From: Pseudoprevotella muciniphila
GTDB lineage: Bacteria; Bacteroidota; Bacteroidia; Bacteroidales; Bacteroidaceae
Assembly (NCBI RefSeq): GCF_003265305.2
Contig: NZ_CP033459.1
Span: 1 to 64,000 of the forward strand
Direction of reading: 5' to 3'
Length of the DNA stretch: 64,000 bases
Shown: positions 23,501 through 33,250 of the stretch, in pieces
Numbering within the stretch: the first letter of the stretch is position 1
How the letters are laid out: every line of letters starts with the position of its first letter
Notes under the pieces: generated by a model
Databases searched by the model: none
Seen by the model: only the letters and a program-made list of their open reading frames with translations
Told to the model about the DNA's origin: nothing
Translations under genes and position numbers: made by a program

Positions 23501-26032
23501 AAGGCTGAGATAAGACGCGCCTACGAAGACCTGAAGCAGGAAAAGATTGACGATGCAAGAAAGGCCTTCGAAGCGAATCCTGCCAACAAGGAAAAGTTGT
23601 TTGACCCGAAAACGGTTGACACCTCCTATACAGACGCCGAGAAAAAAGAAAGAGAGAAAGCCGATGCTGCGAACGAGCAACAGCGGAAGCGTGCCACCGA
23701 AGCCGTCTATGCCTCCGAGGCTCAGGCGATGCGTGATTTTCTGAAAGAGTACGGCAGTTATCAGCAACAGAAGTTGGCTATAACGGAGGACTATGCCGAG
23801 AAGATGAAGAAAGCGCAGACCGAGGGTGATCGTCTGAAACTGGAGAAGGAGCGTGACCTTAAGTTGGAGCAGGCGGATGCCGCTGCCATCAAGCAGAGCA
23901 TTGACTGGGGCAGTCTGTTCGGCGACTTCGGCACCATGTTCAAGGAGCAGTTAGAGCCTACTTTGGAAAAACTCCGTGCTATTACGCGGAGCGAGGGTTT
24001 CAATCAGAGCACTGTTGAAGAGCAGGAACTGTTGTACGCACTGATCGAGAAGCTTGATACGAGTGCCACGGTGTGGGACAGCGACATTTTCAAGCGCGTG
24101 AGTGACGACATGGAGTCGTACCAGCGCTCGATGCAGGGGCTGATATCGGCTCAGGAGGAAGAGCAGCGCGTGTATGCCGATACCTCAAATGCACTGCGCG
24201 TTGCGCGCGAGAGCCTGATTGATGCGCAGACCCGCGGCGACAAGGCTGCCATGGCGATGTGGCAGTCGGAAGTGGAGAAGCTGACTGAGCGTCAGCGCAA
24301 GGCGAGCGAACAGGTACAGGCGTGCAGCCGCGCTGTGAACGAAGCGACGGTGAAGCTGAAGGCGAGTGCCGACCGCGCCAAACACATGTTCGAGGGTTTG
24401 GAGAGTGCCATCAGCGGCCTTACGAGCGGTTCGCTGAAGGGTATCGGTCAGAGCCTGATGGAGTTTGACAAACTCTTCGGCGGTAGTGCCATCACCAAGA
24501 AAGTTGGCAACGCTCTGGCGCAAGGTTTGCAGGATTTGCTTGGCAAGGACAAGAGTGTAATCAAAGCCCTGACGCAGGGTCTGCGGAACCTGCTTGGGAA
24601 GGACAGGAGCGTGAGCAAAATCATGACGCAAAGCCTGTGGGAACTGCCAGGCAAGTACAATATCGTGAGCAAAGCCCTGACGAAAGCCCTTGGCGATTCC
24701 GGCATGACGGGTGAGATACTGAGTGCCGTGCTCGGCATTTTCGACGCGATTGCAGAGAATGGCATCAGCGGCATCATCACCAGTGTCCAGGACACGATTA
24801 TCGGTGCGGTGGAGAAACTTCTTGACGACTTGCTGAGCGGGGACATCATCACGAAGCCCATAGGCAACCTGATGGAGCACCTGAACCATATACTTGATAC
24901 GGTGACTTTCGGCGGTTTCTCGAGTCTGACCGACCGTCTCGGCGACGGTGACAGCGACAAACATTTAGAAGAAGACCTGGAACGTCTCAGCCAGAGCAAC
25001 GAGGACCTGAAACAAGCCATCGACAATCTCGCCGACGAATTGAGCGATGCGAAGATGAGCAACGTGGAAGGTCTCTACGAGCAGCAGAAGAAGAACATCC
25101 AGGAAATGGAAAAGAATGTGCAGGAGAGCATGGCGCGTAGCGGTGCTGCCTACACAAACGGCCACTGGTACAAGGCATGGACAGACGGTCATCACAGCTC
25201 CAACAAAAAAATAGACGAAGGCATGAAGAGTGCCGAGTGGGATGCCATCAGCAAGTTGCTGGGCAAGAATGTTCGCAGTGCTGGTGACTTCTGGGCACTG
25301 TCGAGCAAGGAGATGTATGAGGTTGCCACGAAACTGACCAGCGAGTACACCCACCTGAAAGACCTTGCGAGCGACGGCTACAAGGATGCTTCGGAGTTCA
25401 TGGACGACTACATTACCTACTGGAAAGAGCTGGAGGAGATAGAGAACGCCTATAGGGAGAAGATGACAGGTCTGTCGTTTGACAGTGCACGAAGCTCGTT
25501 CAACAGTCTGGTAAAGGACATGAAGAACGGTACGAAGGAGATGTTGTCGAGTGTTGACGACATGTTCGAGGACGCCATTCTGAACTGGCTGATGTCTGAG
25601 CGTTACAGCGACCGTTTGCAGGGCTGGTACGAGCGGTTTTCGGAGTACATGAAAGACGGTCTGGAGAAATGGGAGGCCGACGAATTGCGTACCTGGTATG
25701 GCAACATTTTCGACGACATGAACAGGGAGCGTGATGCCGCCTACACTGCTGCACGTATTGATCCTGATGAAGCCGGCGTGACTCAGAGTGGCAAGGCTGG
25801 TGCTTTCGAGACGATGACGCAGGACCAGGGTACCAAACTGGAAGGTTTGTTTACGAGCGGCCAGCGTCACTGGGCGAGCATGGACGAGCTGCTCGGTCAG
25901 ATAGCGGACCGCTGGGGCGGTCTGACTGACCGTCTCGGCGAACTGGTAGAGAACACAAACTATTGCCGTAAGCTGGAGGGCATCGCCGATGACATCAGGT
26001 CGATGCGCCGGGACGGCATCAAAATGAGATAA
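20579..26032 (+). CDS. Tail tape measure protein
   Basis: An 1817-residue tape measure that sets tail length. The N-terminal ~230 residues match the tape-measure N-terminal domain (ISFETLAGTTKGRALFGDIK, GQDLLQMINAGFNPLTVIAE, ITVEMVADAFE). Long coiled coils follow (~300-480 and ~880-1120), with a membrane-like helix (AFMSNPFGIALVAITSIIGL, ~485-505) and a Gly/Ser/Arg-rich hinge (~880-920). Around residues 1312-1371 an 18-residue unit repeats three to four times. At roughly 0.15 nm per residue such a protein would imply a tail in the 250-nm range, an estimate from known phages rather than a measurement. Confidence 0.93.
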   Translation: MRPVEIEFLMKGNLKDGLKEAQDQTRGLESSLTSLRNTIGGVFAVSQVGDFVRKIMDVRGEVESLQISFETLAGTTKGRALFGDIKSFAVNTPMMMQDLAKGAQTLLGFNIEAEKVMPILRQIGDISMGDAQKFNSLTLAFAQMSSTGKLMGQDLLQMINAGFNPLTVIAEKTGKSIGELKEEMSAGKITVEMVADAFETATSEGGKFHGMLEKQSKGLKGAMSNLEGAWEDALNEMGEKGQGVMVGVIDLTTSAIKNYDKLGTAILTVVAAYGEYKGSLMAIEAFQNMIARQKETIENNRVSELQSLVDDYKSSLDTGAIETETAATQANSAAKEGNASAIDAEVMAMEKELKARLAEAEANAASADSELELSNQMVDAAERNVAAKQDELDAALRSGDAKAAEKAQEELNTAVKEKNTAVEIRQAAAKNSATASTQKQTAAQRLNTFQTQVDTVQKKTNTEATGLWAAATELCTKAMNRLKAAFMSNPFGIALVAITSIIGLLSVFSSETDEASDSVDRFRKKVMDEQSQLDTYYNVLKHVEKGTKSYKTALDGMNAIAREYNMEQISVNDTLEEQEKKYEALTAAIKRHAAEKNLAEAAGKANEDAMNAEKEAMDDLMKAAASASHKVLENANVYNDALGTYEYQTTIVEKNSQHIREITSDTWNMISQDVMTNAQKISAAFAKGPEEGKKAVEEQVTSIESLLRSLGATDQEIEGFHDSLYEYVETSAKGFQGAYSKLERTEAQLKGLANATVDLKDTTNDAIDEMNYEELIRKQQEVQNKIDQLNADEVNIRTNTSQLEALKQLLIDINLLIPDKLTKGTEADLQRRIKEAKNDRDNAVIGSPDWKEANDRVGKLEQKQKEVQGLHAENIGKGKGVRRTSGGGSGRGRSGSGRSGRSRGSGSSGKPSGKSVIDKQRDQQRYQELVKEQELERQREAEDLAFETRQHEIDILEESNEKVLDQIQLDFDKRKAEIRRAYEDLKQEKIDDARKAFEANPANKEKLFDPKTVDTSYTDAEKKEREKADAANEQQRKRATEAVYASEAQAMRDFLKEYGSYQQQKLAITEDYAEKMKKAQTEGDRLKLEKERDLKLEQADAAAIKQSIDWGSLFGDFGTMFKEQLEPTLEKLRAITRSEGFNQSTVEEQELLYALIEKLDTSATVWDSDIFKRVSDDMESYQRSMQGLISAQEEEQRVYADTSNALRVARESLIDAQTRGDKAAMAMWQSEVEKLTERQRKASEQVQACSRAVNEATVKLKASADRAKHMFEGLESAISGLTSGSLKGIGQSLMEFDKLFGGSAITKKVGNALAQGLQDLLGKDKSVIKALTQGLRNLLGKDRSVSKIMTQSLWELPGKYNIVSKALTKALGDSGMTGEILSAVLGIFDAIAENGISGIITSVQDTIIGAVEKLLDDLLSGDIITKPIGNLMEHLNHILDTVTFGGFSSLTDRLGDGDSDKHLEEDLERLSQSNEDLKQAIDNLADELSDAKMSNVEGLYEQQKKNIQEMEKNVQESMARSGAAYTNGHWYKAWTDGHHSSNKKIDEGMKSAEWDAISKLLGKNVRSAGDFWALSSKEMYEVATKLTSEYTHLKDLASDGYKDASEFMDDYITYWKELEEIENAYREKMTGLSFDSARSSFNSLVKDMKNGTKEMLSSVDDMFEDAILNWLMSERYSDRLQGWYERFSEYMKDGLEKWEADELRTWYGNIFDDMNRERDAAYTAARIDPDEAGVTQSGKAGAFETMTQDQGTKLEGLFTSGQRHWASMDELLGQIADRWGGLTDRLGELVENTNYCRKLEGIADDIRSMRRDGIKMR
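24512..24691 (+). repeat. 54-bp tandem repeat inside tape measure
   Basis: Three diverged copies plus a partial one encode ALAQGLQDLLGKDKSVIK-like units (24512, 24566, 24620, 24674). Unit gain or loss would change tape length without breaking the frame. Confidence 0.75.
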
Positions 26033-26037
26033 AGACT

Positions 26038-26514
26038 ATGGCACAGGTAGAACATATACTGAGCGGCCAGGTGTTGGTGAACAACACCGACCTGTGGGAC
26101 ACCTACGGCGTGTTCCTGCGTGAGGAGCGCAAGGGTGGGCATGAGAACCTTAACGCTTTGCTTTCCCCCTCGAAGACGAAGGCTCATGTGGCCGTGAACA
26201 TCAGGGAGCAGGACGGTGAGGATATGGGTGACACGCTTGACGTGAAGAGCGAGGGTCGCGACGTTACGCTGCATTTCGCTCTCCAGGCCGATAGTCCTGC
26301 TGCGTTTGTCGTAAGATATACCTCCTTCATCCAGTTTCTGAAGACGGGCAATAACGGCTGGCTGACTTTCAACTTTCCCTCGCTTGGTCTGACGCTGCGG
26401 ATGTATGCCGTGGAGTGGCCCAACGGTTTTACCGCGATATCTAATCTGTGGGTAGAGGGTGAGCAGGCCGGTGCGTTCAGGGTGAAGTTCCGCGAGCCTG
26501 TTCCTTCGTTCTGA
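26038..26514 (+). CDS. Putative distal tail protein (Dit-like)
   Basis: A 158-residue beta-rich protein encoded directly after the tape measure and before a large tail-tip protein, the usual place of Dit. Features include NNTDLWDTYGVFLREERKGG near the start and GNNGWLTFNFPSLGLTLRMY in the middle. It would form the hub joining tube and tip. Sequence alone is not diagnostic. Confidence 0.6.
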   Translation: MAQVEHILSGQVLVNNTDLWDTYGVFLREERKGGHENLNALLSPSKTKAHVAVNIREQDGEDMGDTLDVKSEGRDVTLHFALQADSPAAFVVRYTSFIQFLKTGNNGWLTFNFPSLGLTLRMYAVEWPNGFTAISNLWVEGEQAGAFRVKFREPVPSF

Positions 26515-26548
26515 TGTTTTTCTAATGGCATTATAACATCATTCAAAT

Positions 26549-29500
26549 ATGATTGAGATATACGGAAGCAATGGACAGCTGAAGTGTCAGGTTGAACCTG
26601 TCGGCAGCAGCCAGCAGGACAAGAGCCTTCAGGGCGACAATGTATTGTCGCTCTCCTTTACGCATTATGCCTTTCTGGAACTGGAAGTGAACGATTATGC
26701 GGACTTTGCCGGTGATCGTTACTGGCTTCAGGAGCGATACCTGCCCAGTCAGAAGAACGAGCGCGAGTGGGAGTACAACGTGAAGTTGTACGGTATCGAG
26801 AGCCTGATCAAGCGTCTGCTGGTGTTACAGAACAGCGACGGTGAGAACGAAGCCGTATTCACTCTGACTGCTCCTGCGACAGAGCATGTGCGGCTGATTG
26901 TGGAGAACATCAACGACGGCATGGACCACACGACTAACTGGAAGGTGGGCACTGTGATTGAGAGCGAGAATCTGACCATCGACTATGACGGCACGTACTG
27001 CAATGAGGGTCTTCGCCTGGTGGCTGAAGCTGCGGGCGCGGAATGGTGGATAGAGGGTGAGACGGTGAATCTGTGCCGCTGTGAGCATGGTGAGGAGCTG
27101 ACGCTGAGATACGGCGAGAGTCTCTTGTCGCTTGACAGGGACGAGGCTGACGGTGTGAAGTTCTACACGCGGCTTTTCCCGATAGGCAGCAGCCGGAACA
27201 TTGACAGGGAGAAATATGGCTCGACACGACTCCAGTTGCCTGATGGTGCAAAGTATGTGGACATTCCCGGTTTTGTTGAAAAGTATGGTGTGTTCCACCA
27301 CTACGAGCAGGAGGCCTTCAGCGGTATTTACCCTCGAAGATTGGGCGAGATCAGCAACGTGCGCTGGGAGGAAGTGAAGGACAGCGACGGCAATCCGTTC
27401 ACGATATGGTATTTCCGGGACGACGGTCTGACTTTCGATCCCAACGACTATGAGATAGCCGGACTGGTGAAGCATGTGAGTTTCCAGAGCGGCGAGCTTG
27501 AGGGCCGTGACTTTGAGGTGAACTACAACAGCGAGACCAGGGAGTTTGAGATCATTACGACGTGGCCATACGATGACGACACGCAACTGCCCGATACTCA
27601 GGGCGGTCTGCTTGTTCCGAAGGCGACTGACACCTACATTCTGTGGAACATCAGGATGCCGGATGAGTATTACGGTCTGGCAGAACAAGAATACCTGGCA
27701 GCCGTTGAAGCCTTCAACAGTGAGCACCTTCTGGACAAGAGCGTGTATAAGGCTCCGACGAATCCGAAGTGGGTGGAGCGCGTCGGTGCGCAACTGTATG
27801 TAGGCCGTCGGGTGCGTCTGGAGAGCCAGAAGTATTTTCCCGGTATCGGTTACAGGAGCAGCCGCATTACGAGACTGACGCGCAAGGCGAGCGACCCCTG
27901 CCAGATAGACTTGGAAATCAGCGACGCCTTATCGACTGGTGCGATGACCAAGATAGAAGACAGCATCCATGACGTGAAGATGTATGCCGGCAGCATACTG
28001 GGTGCGGTGAACGTCCCCGACCTTATCAGGAGCTGGGACGAGACCAAGCCGACGGACAACAACATCTACAGTGCGCGGCGGACGCACAAGGAGTTCCTAA
28101 GCAAAAACAACGCTGACCGTGCCAAGGAGAAAATCATCTTCGACAAGGGCATTGACATCGGCGACTTCGAAGCTGGCGAGAAAGGTGCAAGAATTGACGG
28201 TTTAGGCAATGCTGAACTGCTGACGCTGGTTGTCCGCCAGTTGTTGCGCAGCGCAAGGTTTGTGGACGGCTTTGGCGGTGAGGGCTGGCAGTTGTGGATA
28301 GATGAGCAGGAACTGGCAAACCTGACCATTGACAAGCTGACGGTTCGGCAGGTGATGACCGTGCTTGAACTGCTGGTAGAAAAGATCCGCAGCGTGGGCG
28401 GTCAGATAGTGGTGAGTGCTGCCAACGGAAAGATAAAGACGGTCGAGGAGACCGATGACTTCTATATTATTACTTTTGAGCAGGAGAACACCTTTCAGGT
28501 GCATGACCTGATGCGTTGCCAGACCTTCACCGGCGGCAACCTGAAAAGTTATTGGGTGGAGGTGGCTGCTGTTGACGGCAATTCGGTACTGGTAGAAGCG
28601 AGTGAGTTTGACGCCAGTCTTCCGGCTGAAGCGGACGAGGTGGTGCTGATGGGCAACACCGAGGACACGCTGCGCCAGAACCTGATACTCATATCAGCCA
28701 CCGAGGACGGCCAGCCGAGAATCGACGTGATGGACGGCGTGAAGGCGAAGAACTTCACAGGCTGCCTCCGTGCGCGACTGGGCAACCTGGACGGCATCAA
28801 TGATGACTGGTTTCCGGCAGACAACCAGCCGCAGGGCAACGGCCTGTACAGCGACAACGCCTATCTGCGCGGCACGTTCCTGCTTGCGACGGGCGAGGAC
28901 ATCAAGACCAAGTTTGAGATAACTGAAGGCAAGATCGAGAGCAGCATGAGTGCGCTGCGCCAGGACTTCGCCCAGGAGAAAGGCTATCTGAACAATCCCA
29001 GTTTCGACGATGGTCTGAGTAAGTGGCTGACGGAGAACGATACCGTGTTCTGGCTTGCGGGTAACAAATGGATCTGGTCCAACGAGAACGTGCTGACCAA
29101 GAAAGGCGACGGCGCGAGCGTGACAAAAGACGACGGTCGCGTGGTGGTGCGTATCAAGAACAAGTATATCATCCAGAAGAATGCGAGCCTACGAAGCAAA
29201 CCGACGATGGAGACGAACCCGGCGACGGGACTGAAGGAGGCGAAGCCGGTGTATCTGAGTTTCCTGTACCGCTGCGCAAGTGCCGGCACGCTGAAGGTGC
29301 GTTTCGAGGGCGTTGACAAGACTGGCTTTGAGAACTTCAACTCTATGGACGTGGAGGAGACGCTGGCAGTGACCGATGGCTACAAGCAGTACACCTGCAA
29401 CGGGCTGTGGAACGGCACAGGCGACTTCAAACTGAGTTTCACTGGCGACATCTATCTGTATATGCTGATACTGAGCACAGACAAGATTGAGAGCCTGACG

Positions 29501-30625
29501 TATAAATACCGGACACTGTTCGAGCAAAGTGAGAAGCTGGTGAAGATAGCCGCGCAGAACTTTGATCAGGACGGCAACGTGCTTGCCGAGAGCGGCATTA
29601 TGGTGAAAGCTACTGGCACTGGTATCTATGCCCAGGGACCAGATGGTAAACTGGCATTGATAGGTGTAGGCGTACAGGAGACCTATATTGATGGGGAGGG
29701 GCATGAGCAGACCCGCACCGTGATTAAGCTGACTGCCGACAACATCCAGCTGGAAGGTTTGGTGACAGCCAACCAGTACTTCAAGATAAAACAAGATGGC
29801 AGCATCGAGGCCATAAACGGTAAGTTTGGCGGTCAGATAGATGCCCAGAGCGGCTATATCGGCGGCTTTGTGATAGCCAACGACCATATCGGCGTGGGCA
29901 GCGTGACCTACGAGGAGGACGAACACGGCAATTTGCAGCCGGTCATTCACGATGACACGAACGGTCTGTTCCTCTATGACAGCATGATTGGTTTCAACGA
30001 CACGGACCGTCAGGCCATTTTCGGCACGTGGAACAGTATGGGGCAACCCATGCTGTGCCGCCTGGTTGACACGGGTAATGGGTTTCTGCCCAAATGGGGT
30101 ATCCTGTTCGACATCCGGAACTCCAGCAGTGCGAACCTTGCTTTTGCCGGCACCGGCAATGGTGTGCTGAACGGCTTTATCGACGGCTACAAGTTCACAA
30201 AGGTGGGCGTGAGCCAGGCGAACAAGATATACGATGTGGGGCTGTCGGACAGCAACCGCATCATCGTGAACTGCTCGGCGGCCAATGCCGGCATAGCCCT
30301 TCCGCGACTGTCGTCCGTGCGCAATGCGCTGAGCATCGTCACGAGTACTCCGTTTGCGGTGAGACTTATCGTTACCTCCGACCTCGGCTCGCTGAACTTT
30401 TACGTTTACGGGCGCAACACCCTGCCGGACGGCAGCAACAACACCCCTTGGAACTCGGAGGACTATCCCTTGATTACGCACTGGAACGGTGGCTGTTGGG
30501 CGAACATTGAAATCGGGCAAGGCGGCACGGTGGAGGTGCTGCTGGTGTATGACCCTGGCCGCACTGCTACGATAGACGGTTTTACGACCATGTTTACAGC
30601 GAGAATAATCAACATGCAAGATTAA
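26549..30625 (+). CDS. Tail-tip/baseplate hub and fiber protein
   Basis: A 1358-residue structural protein. The N-terminal ~450 residues resemble Tal/gp44-type hub domains (MIEIYGSNGQLKCQVEPVG, later YLPSQKNEREWEYNVKLYGI). A middle region (~450-760) is followed by fiber-like modules with a carbohydrate-binding-like jelly roll near 790-980 (PVYLSFLYRCASAGTLKVRF) and repeated GIYAQGPDGKLALIGVG-type segments. It should form the tail tip and contact the cell surface. A long opposing open frame (29189-32761, minus) is a codon-bias shadow. Confidence 0.8.
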   Translation: MIEIYGSNGQLKCQVEPVGSSQQDKSLQGDNVLSLSFTHYAFLELEVNDYADFAGDRYWLQERYLPSQKNEREWEYNVKLYGIESLIKRLLVLQNSDGENEAVFTLTAPATEHVRLIVENINDGMDHTTNWKVGTVIESENLTIDYDGTYCNEGLRLVAEAAGAEWWIEGETVNLCRCEHGEELTLRYGESLLSLDRDEADGVKFYTRLFPIGSSRNIDREKYGSTRLQLPDGAKYVDIPGFVEKYGVFHHYEQEAFSGIYPRRLGEISNVRWEEVKDSDGNPFTIWYFRDDGLTFDPNDYEIAGLVKHVSFQSGELEGRDFEVNYNSETREFEIITTWPYDDDTQLPDTQGGLLVPKATDTYILWNIRMPDEYYGLAEQEYLAAVEAFNSEHLLDKSVYKAPTNPKWVERVGAQLYVGRRVRLESQKYFPGIGYRSSRITRLTRKASDPCQIDLEISDALSTGAMTKIEDSIHDVKMYAGSILGAVNVPDLIRSWDETKPTDNNIYSARRTHKEFLSKNNADRAKEKIIFDKGIDIGDFEAGEKGARIDGLGNAELLTLVVRQLLRSARFVDGFGGEGWQLWIDEQELANLTIDKLTVRQVMTVLELLVEKIRSVGGQIVVSAANGKIKTVEETDDFYIITFEQENTFQVHDLMRCQTFTGGNLKSYWVEVAAVDGNSVLVEASEFDASLPAEADEVVLMGNTEDTLRQNLILISATEDGQPRIDVMDGVKAKNFTGCLRARLGNLDGINDDWFPADNQPQGNGLYSDNAYLRGTFLLATGEDIKTKFEITEGKIESSMSALRQDFAQEKGYLNNPSFDDGLSKWLTENDTVFWLAGNKWIWSNENVLTKKGDGASVTKDDGRVVVRIKNKYIIQKNASLRSKPTMETNPATGLKEAKPVYLSFLYRCASAGTLKVRFEGVDKTGFENFNSMDVEETLAVTDGYKQYTCNGLWNGTGDFKLSFTGDIYLYMLILSTDKIESLTYKYRTLFEQSEKLVKIAAQNFDQDGNVLAESGIMVKATGTGIYAQGPDGKLALIGVGVQETYIDGEGHEQTRTVIKLTADNIQLEGLVTANQYFKIKQDGSIEAINGKFGGQIDAQSGYIGGFVIANDHIGVGSVTYEEDEHGNLQPVIHDDTNGLFLYDSMIGFNDTDRQAIFGTWNSMGQPMLCRLVDTGNGFLPKWGILFDIRNSSSANLAFAGTGNGVLNGFIDGYKFTKVGVSQANKIYDVGLSDSNRIIVNCSAANAGIALPRLSSVRNALSIVTSTPFAVRLIVTSDLGSLNFYVYGRNTLPDGSNNTPWNSEDYPLITHWNGGCWANIEIGQGGTVEVLLVYDPGRTATIDGFTTMFTARIINMQD

Positions 30626-30643
30626 CCATAAAATTCCATCAAC

Positions 30644-33250
30644 ATGACAGAACAAGAGAAACAAGAACTGAAGCAGGAGATTATTGCACAGATTCAATCC
30701 GAGAGCCAGGACGTGACGGAACTGGCGAGGGTGCAGACCCTGGACGGTATCAACACATTGCCAGCCCTTCGGGGTACGGAATTGGTGATTGTGCCGGTAA
30801 GTCTTCTCGGCTCCCCGGCAAGAACGGCGGCTACTGCGGCTATGGCGGCAAAGGAGCTGGCCGAGACAGCAGCAGCAACAGCCGGAACGGCAGCCGAGAA
30901 TGCCAATGAGAAAGCAGGCCTTGCCCAGACGGCAGCATCGCAGGCGACAGAAGTTCTGGAAGCCATGGAGCGGAGCCATTGCCGCCGTATTTATCGCTAC
31001 TTTGCTGATGACGTGTTCACCGAGACGGGGCTGATGCGTGCGGACGGGAGTGTGAGCACCAGCAGTGCCTATCTGCACACAGTTCCCATGTCTGTAGCCG
31101 GAGTGGAGAGATTTATGCTTCATACCAAGTTGGTCGGCGAGACTGCTACATCGTTCTTCCCAATCGTGGTGTGGCTCGATGACGATAATAACGTGGTGGG
31201 CTACGTGAACTGCACCGCCGGTGAGGGCGACTATGAACTCGTACCGCCTTTGGGGGCTACGTTGGCGGTGTTCAACGCTCTGCGCACGTTCATCACGCAG
31301 ACCGACAGTGCCGTGTGCCATGCAGACATCGTGAGTGCCACCCCCTTTGCGCACCGCATATACCTCTCGCCGGAGGGCAGCGATGAGAATGACGGACTGA
31401 GCAAGGGCAACCCCGTGCAGACCCTGCGCCGGGCGAACTCGCTGCTCGCTCCCGACGGTGAACTCGTGATGCTCGCGGGCGATTACTACAACCTGCCGCT
31501 CGACCTCTCGAACTACGGCAGGCTGACGGGCAGCGGGCGCGTGCGCTGCATCAGTTGCTACCGCGTGACGGCGGCAACGGCTGTGAGCGGCTACACGCGT
31601 GTGATGAGTGCCACCATCGACAATCCGCCCGTGCGCGGCACGTATCTCTGGCAGCACGATGTGGCTGACGCGGCAACGGCGATTGCTCCGGACGAGGTGC
31701 ACCCCGTGCAGGAAGGCGCGACGCACCGCCTGCCCTCCACGCGCATCTATCCTGCTGCGTCGATAGCCGAGATAGAAGAGAGTGCGGACGTGCTGAAATG
31801 GTACGTGAGCGGCACGACGCTCTATTTCTCCATCGTAGCCGGCACCGACCTTGCCACGCACCCTGTCGTCATTCCGCGCCGGACCGTTGCAGCCTCCGAA
31901 GGCGGCAGCATTGAGGTGAGGAACGTGCGTTTCCTCTATTCCGGGCTGCTGCTGGGCGGCATGCACGGCATGCTGGAAAACGTGAGTGTGGGCATGACGA
32001 ACGCTGCCGGTGCGGTGCGCTACGACGGCACGACCGACTTCCTCATGCGCCGCTGCGAGGCATTCGGCTGCTCGAACGACGGCTTCAACGGACACGGCAC
32101 GTCTGCTGCCCCTTCCGACATCGTGCTGGAAGACTGCTGGGCGCACGACAATTCGGACGACGGGGAGAGTTGCCACGAACATTGTGCAGTGACCTCGCGC
32201 GGCGGGCTTTATGAATACAACGGTAACGGCTGTACGCCGGCGAGCGGCGGACGGGCGAGTTATTACGGGGTTACTGCGCGAAAGAACCTGCCGGGTCATG
32301 CCTGGACGGGCAGCACGCGCGAGGGCACGGGTTTCTCGGCACAGGGCGCGGCGACGTCGGGCGCACAGACCGCCATGCTCTGCCAAGGCTGCCATGCCAC
32401 GGGCAACAGCACCGGCATACGCACCACGCTTGCCACCGGAACCATTGCAGTCGAGTGTACGTCTGTTGACAACGCAGCTGACTATGGCGGTAATGTGGTT
32501 ATCGTGGAGAATGTGTACAGTACGTTGCAGCGGCAGAAAACGCGCTACGCAGCGCATGGTGCGGATTATGACACCTTGACCGGAACGTGGCGTATGCACA
32601 AGGTAGGCAACGACTACCTGGTAACCGGCTTGAGTGCGGCTGACATGGAGGTCATCTGCGCAGGCGTGGACATCAATGGTGCGGGCAGCCTCTTTGGTGC
32701 GCTGGGCTCTCCCTATGCCGGCAAGACCAACAGGCGGATATATACATATACCGGCATTCATAGCAAAATATTTCCGCTTATTGCAAACTCAATGGCGAAC
32801 GGCAACAAGTCGCTCGAAGTATTCTATTCGCCGTACCATGCCAGCGGCTTGCTGTGCGTGAGCAACCTTTCTGCAGGCTTCGCCAACTGCTCCGCGTTGA
32901 GGGTGGTGAAGTACTTGGATGTGAGCAGGGTGACGAACTACGCTGGCTTCGGAAACGCATTCCTTAATTGCGGTAACCTCGAGGAGTGCTACCTCAAAGG
33001 CTTCGACGCACAGAAAGACATACGGACGGGACATGAGACGGACGGCACGCTTGATTTTAGCAAAAGCCCCAAACTAACTCGTGAGAGCCTTGTCTTCATC
33101 GTCGAAAATGCCGGCACTGCTTACGAGAAGAATCTGCGCATTCCTTCTGGCATATATACAGCATGGAACGCGGACGGGGAAGCGTCACCGACATGGCAGG
33201 AGTTTACTGAGATGTGCGTAAGCAAGAAAATATCAATACATTTAGCATGA
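30644..33250 (+). CDS. Tail fiber/receptor-binding protein (beta-helix and BspA-like repeats)
   Basis: An 868-residue fiber. Residues ~1-110 are an attachment region with an Ala-rich coiled coil (TAATAAMAAKELAETAAATA). Residues ~235-640 form a parallel beta-helix of pectin-lyase type (HRIYLSPEGSDENDGLSKGN, DIVLEDCWAHDNSDDGESCH). The last ~200 residues resemble BspA-like leucine-rich repeats (LSAGFANCSALRVVKYLDVS, AFLNCGNLEECYLKGF), common on Bacteroidetes surface proteins. The beta-helix DNA is noticeably more GC-rich than neighbours, so the gene is probably a mosaic of exchanged modules that set host range. Confidence 0.75.
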   Translation: MTEQEKQELKQEIIAQIQSESQDVTELARVQTLDGINTLPALRGTELVIVPVSLLGSPARTAATAAMAAKELAETAAATAGTAAENANEKAGLAQTAASQATEVLEAMERSHCRRIYRYFADDVFTETGLMRADGSVSTSSAYLHTVPMSVAGVERFMLHTKLVGETATSFFPIVVWLDDDNNVVGYVNCTAGEGDYELVPPLGATLAVFNALRTFITQTDSAVCHADIVSATPFAHRIYLSPEGSDENDGLSKGNPVQTLRRANSLLAPDGELVMLAGDYYNLPLDLSNYGRLTGSGRVRCISCYRVTAATAVSGYTRVMSATIDNPPVRGTYLWQHDVADAATAIAPDEVHPVQEGATHRLPSTRIYPAASIAEIEESADVLKWYVSGTTLYFSIVAGTDLATHPVVIPRRTVAASEGGSIEVRNVRFLYSGLLLGGMHGMLENVSVGMTNAAGAVRYDGTTDFLMRRCEAFGCSNDGFNGHGTSAAPSDIVLEDCWAHDNSDDGESCHEHCAVTSRGGLYEYNGNGCTPASGGRASYYGVTARKNLPGHAWTGSTREGTGFSAQGAATSGAQTAMLCQGCHATGNSTGIRTTLATGTIAVECTSVDNAADYGGNVVIVENVYSTLQRQKTRYAAHGADYDTLTGTWRMHKVGNDYLVTGLSAADMEVICAGVDINGAGSLFGALGSPYAGKTNRRIYTYTGIHSKIFPLIANSMANGNKSLEVFYSPYHASGLLCVSNLSAGFANCSALRVVKYLDVSRVTNYAGFGNAFLNCGNLEECYLKGFDAQKDIRTGHETDGTLDFSKSPKLTRESLVFIVENAGTAYEKNLRIPSGIYTAWNADGEASPTWQEFTEMCVSKKISIHLA

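Noticed and set aside
24185-25870. Long minus-strand frames under the tape measure gene
   Set aside because: Shadows of the tape measure frame with no recognisable features.
29189-32761. A 1190-codon open frame on the minus strand opposite the tail tip and fiber genes
   Set aside because: It runs exactly opposite two well-supported genes, has a composition typical of antisense of GC-biased codons (rich in His, Arg, Val), and shows no domain.
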